Shown: in pieces, positions 1-6,159 of the stretch
Layout: each line of letters opens with the position of its first letter
How positions within the stretch are numbered: position 1 is the stretch's first letter
Origin: Phycisphaerales bacterium
GTDB lineage: Bacteria; Planctomycetota; Phycisphaerae; Sedimentisphaerales; Anaerobacaceae
Assembly (NCBI GenBank): GCA_003533825.1
Contig: DQCG01000364.1
Coordinates: 1-9,843, forward strand
Direction of reading: 5' to 3'
Length of the DNA: 9,843 nt
Position numbers and translations under genes: made by a program
Notes under the pieces: model-generated
What the model was told of the DNA's origin: nothing
Seen by the model: only the letters and a program-made list of their open reading frames with translations
Database searches by the model: none

Positions 1-192
1 GACCAATCCTTTCTCGGTGTCAACAACAAATTCCGGATTGTCCAAAGGTGTACCGTCATGACCGTTGCCTGTCGCATCAGCAAAATTACCATCGAGTGGC
101 CAATGTGCGATCAAATCTGCCGAGGCTATATTTCCAAGCAGCAGAACCAGCACCAATGCAACCGGAAACAAATAAAGTGATTTCTTACACAT
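1..192 (-). CDS. LamG/concanavalin A-like secreted protein, 5' part only
   Basis: The first 64 codons of a gene reading leftwards off the window. The ATG at 192-190 is preceded by a strong ribosome binding site (GGAGGA, from plus-strand 198-203). The product starts with MCKK, then a leucine/valine-rich Sec signal segment (residues 5-20) with likely cleavage near NIASA (residues 21-25). The mature part begins LIAHWPLDGNFADATGNG and continues to a GT pair at 47-48; this W-x-L-D-x-N-x-x-D-x-x-G-N-x-x-x-G pattern is typical of the start of LamG/laminin-G-like jelly-roll domains in exported proteins of Planctomycetes. Such domains usually bind carbohydrate or act as accessory modules of surface enzymes. 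The rest of the protein, including any catalytic domain, lies outside the window. It sits 68 bases downstream of the prepilin-like gene on the same strand and could share its transcript. The domain call is a family-level inference; that it is an exported protein is well supported. Confidence 0.75.
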   Translation of the reverse strand, partial: MCKKSLYLFPVALVLVLLLGNIASADLIAHWPLDGNFADATGNGHDGTPLDNPEFVVDTEKGLV

Positions 193-226
193 AATAATCC
201 TCCTTCCAAAAGGTTAAGAATGTCCA

Positions 227-249
227 TGTTTTGGTTACGCACCAAAACA
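227..249. other. Perfect 9-bp inverted repeat (hairpin) between the prepilin-like and LamG genes
   Basis: TGTTTTGGT (227-235), a 5-base loop TACGC, and its exact complement ACCAAAACA (241-249). It lies 12 bases past the stop of the prepilin-like gene and 24 bases before the ribosome binding site of the LamG gene. No T-run follows it on the minus strand, so it is not a classical intrinsic terminator. It could be a processing or stability hairpin, a weak terminator, or an operator. Confidence 0.4.
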
Positions 250-260
250 ACAAGTCAATT

Positions 261-1058
261 TCAATTGGCTAATGGTGATATAAATTCAGGGGCATAATCT
301 TTGAAGTTTTTCATCCAATCCGGCCACGTTGGCGTGCCGGCAGCCCGTCTGTCTTCTGGCCAGCCGCGATACCACCTGAGCTCCCAGAGTTCCTTCAATC
401 CTATTGAGCGAACTGAATAGTCAACAAAGACACCATTTACAGTGCCGTTGTGCCGATCAACACAGAACGATCCCATACTCCGGTCTATGAACGTATAGTA
501 CCCATCAGGCGGCTGATCCGTAGGCCTCGGTAAAGCATCCACCCAAAGGGCATCGACAAAGACCGGTATCTCGTGGCGATTGCCCGGGATGGTATTGATA
601 TTCCGCCAGTGTTTTTCCTCGCGGTTTTCATCACAGAGCCACCAGTTCCAACCATAGCTGCCGTAGTCACCTGCAGCGGCCCAATCCGGGGTCGTGTAAC
701 CATCTTCACCATATACGCCCCAACCGACGAATGGGCCGCCCCGGTTACCAGTGTCACTATAGAAATGATGCACCAAAGGGCAATTCCGTATCTCCGGTTC
801 ATGACTATAGTAAGGGCGCATGGCGTAGACCCAACTGTATGTTGGACCAGCCCCGGATTCATCGTGGAATTTGCCGTCGAAGTCCTCTGTGTACATAGAA
901 ACAACCAGACCCATTTGTTTAAGATTGGATTGACAGGCGGTTTTTCCGGCCTGCTCCCTTACTCGCTGCAGCGCCGGCATAAGTATAGCCATTAAGATTG
1001 CAATAATAGCGATTACCACGAGAAGTTCTATCAAGGTGAACCCTTTTGCTTTGTGCAT
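261..1058 (-). CDS. Prepilin-like, H-X9-DG family exported protein
   Basis: A 265-residue protein with a class III (type IV pilin/pseudopilin) leader: MHKAKG, cleavage expected after Gly6, then FTLIELLVVIAIIAIL with the conserved Glu at mature position 5 (Glu11) and a hydrophobic helix at about 12-28. ACQSNLKQMG (41-50) and MYTEDFDGKF (55-64) are the standard sequences following the helix in the large planctomycete/verrucomicrobial pseudopilin-like families (DUF1559-related). Near the C terminus is the H-X9-DG-type motif, His203 to Asp213, but with Tyr214 where Gly is usual, then SVRSIGLKELWELRW and WPDWMKNFKDY. Members are present in many copies and often lie beside sulfatase and glycan genes; their role is unproven, with type II secretion-like or surface-display functions suggested. 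The start at 1058 is chosen over an in-frame upstream ATG at 1100 because of its AAGGAG site six bases away and the position of the leader. Confidence 0.85.
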   Translation of the reverse strand: MHKAKGFTLIELLVVIAIIAILMAILMPALQRVREQAGKTACQSNLKQMGLVVSMYTEDFDGKFHDESGAGPTYSWVYAMRPYYSHEPEIRNCPLVHHFYSDTGNRGGPFVGWGVYGEDGYTTPDWAAAGDYGSYGWNWWLCDENREEKHWRNINTIPGNRHEIPVFVDALWVDALPRPTDQPPDGYYTFIDRSMGSFCVDRHNGTVNGVFVDYSVRSIGLKELWELRWYRGWPEDRRAAGTPTWPDWMKNFKDYAPEFISPLAN

Positions 1059-1064
1059 AACAAT

Positions 1065-1070
1065 CTCCTT
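1065..1070 (-). promoter_or_regulatory. Ribosome binding site fixing the start of the prepilin-like gene
   Basis: AAGGAG on the minus strand, 6 bases upstream of the ATG at 1058. The upstream in-frame ATG at 1100 would sit about 5 bases from the predicted transcription start and would add 14 residues before a perfect pilin leader, so the 1058 start is preferred. Confidence 0.75.
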
Positions 1071-1111
1071 GGTTAGACCACTTGCCGAAAGCATCTCCAA
1101 TTGCTTTAATA

Positions 1112-1140
1112 ATCCTATTATTTTTGTCCTGCGATGTCAA
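1112..1140 (-). promoter_or_regulatory. Sigma70-type promoter for the prepilin-like gene
   Basis: On the minus strand a perfect -35 box TTGACA (plus 1135-1140) is followed after exactly 17 bases by TAGGAT (plus 1112-1117), which matches 4 of 6 bases of the -10 consensus. Transcription would start near 1105, giving a leader of about 47 bases that contains the AAGGAG site. The spacing and perfect -35 box make this the best promoter visible in the window. Confidence 0.6.
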
Positions 1141-1260
1141 GCCAATTTCTTTCGTTTTTTTTCAAAGACCTTACTTGTCCAGTTGTTTTATTGGCCGAAG
1201 AGCTTTAATTTGCTCTGGAAATTTTGCCTTATTTGCTATCGTTTAGAATCTCTGCATTAG

Positions 1261-1449
1261 GTAAAAATAACAGACCGGTCGCTTAAGGCACTATATGAAA
1301 TGGCAAAGATCGGCGCCAAATTTATCAGGCATCCGAGATATGTTGTATTTCAGATGGCGGAGGCGCTGGAATCAAAATCATTATCCACTGAGATACTTGA
1401 GTGTGTTAGCCGCTTAACACTTGTAGCATCGACCCTGGGAGCTGGATAA
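1261..1449 (+). pseudogene. C-terminal remnant of an IS1380-type transposase
   Basis: An open stretch with no upstream start of its own: a stop (TAG, 1258-1260) comes immediately before it, and the frame then reads VKITDRSLKALYEMAKIGAK (first 20 residues) followed by FIRHPRYVVFQMAEALESKS and a poorly matching tail to TAA at 1447. The block S-L-x-x-L-x-x-x-x-x-K-I-G-A-K-x-x-R-H-x-R-Y-V-x-F-Q-M-A-E is, from memory, the C-terminal signature of IS1380-family DDE transposases (typically SLTTLREKLIKIGAK, then VVRHxRYVxFQMAEVAVPR). After QMAE the usual VAVPR is lost, so the piece is both truncated and diverged. No catalytic DDE residues and no terminal inverted repeats were found nearby. I read it as an old insertion scar at the edge of the gene cluster; the small ORF starting at the internal ATG (1300) is unlikely to be a functional gene. 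Confidence 0.6.
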
Positions 1450-1568
1450 TGGTAAGGAAAGTTCTGGTCAAATTGATACAGGATGATATTCTTAAGAACT
1501 GAGTAATCGTAATGTTGACTAAAAGATAATTTGATTTGCTTGTCTATCAGCAAACCGAAAGAGAAAGA

Positions 1569-2900
1569 ATGGAAAGACGCCGAGTTTTATTTTTTTTATT
1601 AGTGGTTCTTATATTCAGCCCAAATTTTTGCGATGGTGCAATTAATCTTCAATCTACATATTATGTTTCGAATTACGGCAGTGATGACAATCCCGGCACC
1701 AGGGACCTGCCCTGGCGGACTCTGGACAAAATTAGTAATTTTGATTTTGCCCCCGGGGACACGGTTTTTTTTGCCCGCGGTTCAAGATTCAGGGGTGGAT
1801 TTATAATTAAGAATTCCGGTCAACCGGGAAAACCAATTACTTTCACTTCCTACGGCCACGGGGCGCAGCCGGTTTTTACTAATCCTCGTTACTCGAATCT
1901 TAATGGCAATGCAATCCGGATCAGCGGCAGTTACATAGTGATTGATGGATTATATTTTCATAATTGTCCTAAGAGTCCGGTATGTGAAGATATCCGTACA
2001 CTTGGAGCAGTATTCATTTCTGTTGGAGCAGATCATAATATTGTGCAGAACTGCGAGATGACCAAAACTCCAAATGGTATTCAGACGTATGGCCGGCACA
2101 CCTTGATTACAAAAAACTACATTCACGATAACAATGTTGCTATTCAGCCGCACTGGGGCCCTGTGTGCGTATTTGTCTGCACATCGAATAACGAGGTATC
2201 ATATAATCGTTTTGAGAACTATAGTGCTGCCAGCAATGAATACGGACATGATGGTGGTGCCATCGAGATTAATGATCGTGATTTCCCCAAAGACAATATT
2301 AAGATCCATCATAACTTTTCTTATAGAAATCAGGGTTTCATTGAGTTTGTGGGTAGGGTTAAACAAAACAATATGATTATTCACCACAATGTATGTGAGG
2401 ATTATCAGTCTTTTATTGGTTTTACCGGCCCCTGTACGAATATGAGAATTGAAAATAACACAGTAATAAGAACACTGGCACATGAACAACCTGATTCGGA
2501 AGATGTCACGTTCTGGTTTTACTATGACAATTCCGACCTTGTTTTCAGTAACAACATTTTTGTTTACGATCCGGCGCGCATAGAACCGGTATTTTCCAGG
2601 GGGATATTTACCCGAAAGAATAATCTTTATTACAGACTTGATAACCCTTCGCCCTTTGACTCGGCGAATTATTCCGCATTCATGCGATTGGTCGTCGGAG
2701 GCGGGGCATCGCTTGGGAAAGGAGATAAAATCGGGAATCCATTATTTGTTGATTTTAAAAATCGCGATTATCGATTGAGAGCAGATAGCCCGGCCGTGGA
2801 TGCTGGAGCTGACCTTGGCTATAAATTGGATTTCGAAAATAACCCGATTCCGGCAGGCGGGGCACCGGATATCGGCGCGTATGAAAGGCAAAAAGAATAG
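1569..2900 (+). CDS. Secreted right-handed beta-helix protein (putative polysaccharide-active)
   Basis: A 443-residue exported protein. MERRR followed by a hydrophobic core (6-17) forms a Sec signal, cut near CDGA (21-24). The mature N terminus YYVSNYGSDDNPGT (31-44), LPWRTLDKI (48-56) and PGDTVFFARGSRFRGG (62-77) is the standard opening of pectate-lyase-like parallel beta-helix proteins. Residues about 115-335 carry repeated coil sequences of the beta-helix type (HNIVQNCEM, HTLITKNYIHDNN, DNIKIHHNF, NMIIHHNV, NMRIENNTVI, LVFSNNIFV) with the Asn ladders expected. The C terminus, YRLRADSPAVDAGADLGY then GGAPDIGAYE (430-439), matches the 'choice-of-anchor Q' type end. Families with this fold include polysaccharide lyases, epimerases and glycoside hydrolases; no catalytic residues can be assigned by eye. 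The ATG at 1569 is preferred to an in-frame TTG at 1536 because the signal peptide starts there, although the ribosome binding site is weak. It is followed after 31 bases by a sulfatase, suggesting cotranscription and a shared sulfated substrate. Confidence 0.8.
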   Translation: MERRRVLFFLLVVLIFSPNFCDGAINLQSTYYVSNYGSDDNPGTRDLPWRTLDKISNFDFAPGDTVFFARGSRFRGGFIIKNSGQPGKPITFTSYGHGAQPVFTNPRYSNLNGNAIRISGSYIVIDGLYFHNCPKSPVCEDIRTLGAVFISVGADHNIVQNCEMTKTPNGIQTYGRHTLITKNYIHDNNVAIQPHWGPVCVFVCTSNNEVSYNRFENYSAASNEYGHDGGAIEINDRDFPKDNIKIHHNFSYRNQGFIEFVGRVKQNNMIIHHNVCEDYQSFIGFTGPCTNMRIENNTVIRTLAHEQPDSEDVTFWFYYDNSDLVFSNNIFVYDPARIEPVFSRGIFTRKNNLYYRLDNPSPFDSANYSAFMRLVVGGGASLGKGDKIGNPLFVDFKNRDYRLRADSPAVDAGADLGYKLDFENNPIPAGGAPDIGAYERQKE

Positions 2901-2931
2901 AAGCTACTACTTATTCAGGATTGAAAAAATT

Positions 2932-4404
2932 GTGAATACAAGGCGCGATTTCTTAAAGAAGGCAAGTTTTCACACAGCAGCGCTGGCACTGCCGGGCTTC
3001 GGCGTATCTTTTGCAGGCGGGCGGGACAATCCCCCGAACATTCTCTTTGCCATTGCCGATGACTGGTCGTGGCCGCACGCGAGTATCGCTTACCAGATGC
3101 ACATAAACGGCAGCGATTCGGTTATCCGGACACCTGTATTCGACAGGATAGCTCGTGAAGGGATTCTCTTTACCAACGCTTTTTGTTGTGCGCCTTCATG
3201 CAGTCCCTCCCGGTCAGCGATTCTTACCGGCCGAAATATCTGGCAGCTCGAGACGGCGGCAAATCTTCGCGGGATTTTACCGACTAAATTTAAAACCTAT
3301 CCCGATATCCTTGAAGAGTCAGGATATTACGTGGGATATACAGGTAAAGGATGGAGTCCCGGGCCGTTAGGCGAACGCAAGCGAAATCCCGCCGGAACAC
3401 AGTTTGACCGTATTCGCGATTACCATTTGCGCATAAGTGATTTTTATGAGTTCTGGAAGACCCGTCCAAAAGAAAAGCCCTTCTGTTTCTGGCTCGGAGG
3501 CTGGGATTCGCACCGGCCATATAAGCGGGATAGCGGAGTAAAAAGCGGCATGAAACCTCAGGACGTCTCAGTTCCGGCATGCCTGCCGGACAATATGACA
3601 GTACGAAAAGATATATGCGATTACTATTTTGAGGTCCAACGATTTGACCGTGATGTGGGTGCGGTCTTGAAGTTCCTCGCCGAACAGAATGAATTGGAAA
3701 ACACGATTGTTGTTATGTGCGGCGACAACGGTTTGCCATTCCCGCGGTGCAAGGTTGAGTTGTATGACTCAGGTACAAATATTCCCCTTGCCATTCGCTG
3801 GGGGGATAAAATTAAGGCCGGACGAGTAGTAAGTGACTTCGTTAACCTCGCTGAATTAGCCCCGACATTCATTGAAGCCGCCGGGCAGAAGCCCCCGGCA
3901 ACCATGACCGCGAAAAGTTTAATGAAAGTGTTGGCCTCGAAAAAGCAAGGCCAGGTCGATCCCGAGCGCGATAAAGTTTTCACCGCGCGTGAATATCACG
4001 ATTTTGAGTGCCGCGAAGGTGACGTCGGGTATCCTGTCCGTGCAGTCCGCACTTCGGAATTTCTGTACATTCGAAACTGCGAACCGGAACGCTGGCCCGC
4101 GGGAGATCCTTTCGAATTCCGGAAAGCAAGAGGAATGTATGGGGAAATTGATCCATCTCCTACAAAGAGATTTATGATGGAGCATAAAGATGATCAGAAG
4201 ATAAGAAAAATATTTGAACTGGGTTTTAAAAAACGCCCCGCCGAGGAGCTTTATGATCTGCGTAAAGATCCGGGACAATTGGATAATGTTGCTGATGATA
4301 TTGAATATTCAGAGCCCAAACGAGAACTTTCCACTATTCTTATGAAAGAACTGAGATATACTGGAGATCCGCGGGCGCTTGGCTCTAATCACTCGTTCAA
4401 ATAA
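2932..4404 (+). CDS. Tat-exported Cys-type sulfatase, heparan N-sulfatase-like
   Basis: A 490-residue family S1 sulfatase. The GTG start gives MNTRRDFLKKASFHTAALAL, a twin-arginine signal (Arg4-Arg5), so the enzyme is probably folded before export. Metal ligands IADD (Asp43, Asp44) are followed by the active-site motif CSPSRSAILTGR: Cys90-x-Pro92-x-Arg94, where Cys90 must be converted to formylglycine. Further conserved residues are Lys139 (YTGKGW), His194 (DSHRPY), Asp265-Asn266 (GDNG) and Lys274 in KVELYDSG. The C-terminal ELYDLRKDPGQLDNVADD (439-456) and TGDPRALG (477-484) are typical. ADDWSWPHAS and the GDNGLPFPR block resemble the N-sulphoglucosamine sulphohydrolase-like subfamily, but the true substrate is unknown. 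The GTG at 2932 is chosen because it yields a standard Tat leader; AGGA at 2917-2920 is a modest ribosome binding site. An in-frame ATG at 2881, overlapping the end of the upstream gene, is the alternative. Confidence 0.9.
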   Translation: MNTRRDFLKKASFHTAALALPGFGVSFAGGRDNPPNILFAIADDWSWPHASIAYQMHINGSDSVIRTPVFDRIAREGILFTNAFCCAPSCSPSRSAILTGRNIWQLETAANLRGILPTKFKTYPDILEESGYYVGYTGKGWSPGPLGERKRNPAGTQFDRIRDYHLRISDFYEFWKTRPKEKPFCFWLGGWDSHRPYKRDSGVKSGMKPQDVSVPACLPDNMTVRKDICDYYFEVQRFDRDVGAVLKFLAEQNELENTIVVMCGDNGLPFPRCKVELYDSGTNIPLAIRWGDKIKAGRVVSDFVNLAELAPTFIEAAGQKPPATMTAKSLMKVLASKKQGQVDPERDKVFTAREYHDFECREGDVGYPVRAVRTSEFLYIRNCEPERWPAGDPFEFRKARGMYGEIDPSPTKRFMMEHKDDQKIRKIFELGFKKRPAEELYDLRKDPGQLDNVADDIEYSEPKRELSTILMKELRYTGDPRALGSNHSFK

Positions 4405-4472
4405 AAACAGTAACTGATATAAATTTTGATATATGAATTTGAATTTAAAAAGTCTTAGGCAACAAAAATTCG

Positions 4473-4486
4473 GCATTCATGAATGC
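4473..4486. promoter_or_regulatory. Perfect 14-bp palindrome upstream of the second sulfatase
   Basis: GCATTCATGAATGC is its own reverse complement and lies in the 157-base gap between the two sulfatase genes, 75 bases before the second start. Its symmetry and position suit a dimeric regulator site, but no regulator gene is present and no clear promoter boxes were found beside it. A 14-bp perfect palindrome can arise by chance at low frequency, so this is tentative. Confidence 0.35.
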
Positions 4487-4561
4487 GACAACATTAAACA
4501 GCATCAATAGAGAAAACAGTTTTGCAGCTTTGCATTGAATTATAAAGGGACAAATATTAAT

Positions 4562-6103
4562 ATGAAAAAACCAACAAGACGCGAGTTCTTAAAAAGAACA
4601 ATCTCCGGAGCAGCCGGCAGTATTGTGGCCGGGGGTGTTTTATCTCAAACAAAATCGGTTCTTGCCTCCAATATTAGTCGCAAATCCAACCGAACAAATA
4701 AACCCAATCTTTTGTATATCTTCTGCGACCAGTTGCGCTACAGCGCTGTCGGCACAAGCGGTAACAAGATTGTCAAGACACCTAATATAGACGCACTTGC
4801 CCGGGAGGGAATTGTGTTTGAACAGGCTTTTTCATGCTGCCCTGTTTGCTCACCGTATAGGGCCCAGATTATTACCGGTAGGTATGCTCATAAAAATGGC
4901 GTTATTGACAATGAGTATAAACTACGCTCAGGCCAGGTTACAATCCACCAGGCCTTGAAACAGGAGGGATATCACACCGCCCACATAGGCAAGTGGCATT
5001 TGGGGTATGGACCTTATGGGGAGGATAAGAGGTATGGATTGGATTATATGTACGCTCACAATTGTGACCATCGTTATTATTCCGTTCAATATTTTGAAAA
5101 CGAGAGAGGCCCCATTAACACGCGTGGCTGGTCGCCTGAAATTGAAACTTCCAAAGGCATAGAATTTATCGATGAACATTTCAGCAGAAATGATGGCAGG
5201 CCATTTTCGCTTTATATGAGTTATGGTCCTCCTCATAATGGGTACGGAGGTCCGCAACACGGTAATTATGATTTATATCCCGGAAAGTATAATATTTACG
5301 ATCCTGCAAAAATAGAACTACGTCCCAATGTCCCGGCACCACTTGCATATTTTGCCCGAGACGAAATAGCCGATTATTATGCTAACGTTACAGGTCTTGA
5401 TGAACAAATAGGGCGTCTGCTGAATAAACTCGATGAACTCGGGATTACTGAAAATACCATTGTTTGCTTATCATCGGACCATGGTGACCATCTAAGAAGT
5501 TACGGGTACGGCGGACCCGGTCAAATGTGGCTGCATCCCACCAAGCGTGCCAACAAGGGCACACCGCATGAAGAGTCGATTCATATTCCTTTTATTCTAA
5601 GGTACCCCCAGCAGGTTAAAGGGGGAAGAAGAACCAGTATTTTATTCAATAGCGTGGATGTAATGCCGACTTTATTATCTCTTTGCGGCGTGAAAATACC
5701 GCAAGGCGTTCAGGGCAAAGATTATTCCTTTGCTGCTGTGGGCGGCGATGGAGATGAACCCGATTCGGTTTATTTGCAAATCCTGGGACCGGGTTGGCCG
5801 CATCGAGGCCAATGGGTCGGTTTCTGGAGAGGATTGAGAACTCACAGATGGACATATGCACGCTGGTGGCAACCGCAGAAATACGAGTATGGGATATGGT
5901 TATTTGACCGCCATAATGACCCGTATGAGATGAAAAATTTGGCCGGAAATGCAAAATATAAAGATATTCAGGCGAAATTGGAAAAACGGTTAAAACAATG
6001 GATAAAGGAAACTGATGATCCGTTTGACAGCGGAGAAAGGCATCCGGAAACAGGCATGTTAATACTGGGGCAGGAATTTACTCACCAAAGATATTATAGA
6101 TAA
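4562..6103 (+). CDS. Tat-exported Cys-type sulfatase (second, different subfamily)
   Basis: A 513-residue family S1 sulfatase. MKKPTRREFLKR is a twin-arginine signal (Arg6-Arg7), with a hydrophobic stretch to about residue 27 and likely cleavage near VLAS (33-36). Catalytic features in order: IFCDQLR with Asp56-Gln57; CCPVCSPYRAQIITGRY with Cys96-x-Pro98-x-Arg100, Cys96 being the formylglycine precursor; IGKWHLG with Lys144 and His146; PPHNGY with His225; SSDHGD with Asp306-His307; and Lys332 in NKGTPHEESIHIPF. The end has the usual WLFDRHNDPYEMKNLA (446-461). The DQ and DHG variants set it apart from the first sulfatase (DD, DNG), so the two probably remove different sulfate groups. The ATG at 4562 is chosen over an in-frame TTG at 4535 because the Tat leader begins there; AAAGGGA (4544-4550) is a weak, rather distant ribosome binding site. 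It follows the first sulfatase by 157 bases and precedes the next gene by 56. Confidence 0.92.
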   Translation: MKKPTRREFLKRTISGAAGSIVAGGVLSQTKSVLASNISRKSNRTNKPNLLYIFCDQLRYSAVGTSGNKIVKTPNIDALAREGIVFEQAFSCCPVCSPYRAQIITGRYAHKNGVIDNEYKLRSGQVTIHQALKQEGYHTAHIGKWHLGYGPYGEDKRYGLDYMYAHNCDHRYYSVQYFENERGPINTRGWSPEIETSKGIEFIDEHFSRNDGRPFSLYMSYGPPHNGYGGPQHGNYDLYPGKYNIYDPAKIELRPNVPAPLAYFARDEIADYYANVTGLDEQIGRLLNKLDELGITENTIVCLSSDHGDHLRSYGYGGPGQMWLHPTKRANKGTPHEESIHIPFILRYPQQVKGGRRTSILFNSVDVMPTLLSLCGVKIPQGVQGKDYSFAAVGGDGDEPDSVYLQILGPGWPHRGQWVGFWRGLRTHRWTYARWWQPQKYEYGIWLFDRHNDPYEMKNLAGNAKYKDIQAKLEKRLKQWIKETDDPFDSGERHPETGMLILGQEFTHQRYYR

Positions 6104-6159
6104 TTTGAATTTTATTAATTATGATTGAAAACTAAAAAACCAGAGAAAAGGAGCAAACA

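Larger units (their letters stand above)
1059..1568. other. Divergent intergenic region with promoter and transposase remnant
   Basis: A 510-base AT-rich gap between the divergently transcribed prepilin-like and beta-helix genes. It holds the minus-strand promoter near 1105-1140 and a transposase C-terminal remnant at 1261-1449. The stretch 1450-1568, where a promoter for the four-gene plus-strand block should lie, has no convincing -35/-10 pair; only a 10-bp palindrome TTCTTAAGAA (1489-1498) and a purine-rich stretch AAAGAG (1558-1563) just before the ATG are notable. No tRNA, riboswitch or further open frame is evident. Confidence 0.6.

Noticed and set aside
573..995. Long plus-strand open frame opposite the prepilin-like gene
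   Set aside because: It is antisense to a gene with a clear pilin leader and family motifs, and its translation shows no recognisable domain; it is a shadow frame.
1141..1175. Run of eight T bases, considered as an intrinsic terminator
   Set aside because: No stable GC-rich stem comes before it on the plus strand and no plus-strand gene ends there.
1449..1502. Small ORF MVRKVLVKLIQDDILKN overlapping the transposase stop
   Set aside because: Only 17 codons, with no ribosome binding site of note and no recognisable similarity; more likely chance.
2199..2489. Minus-strand open frame inside the beta-helix gene
   Set aside because: It is antisense to beta-helix repeats; the repeated Asn/His codons produce open reading by composition.
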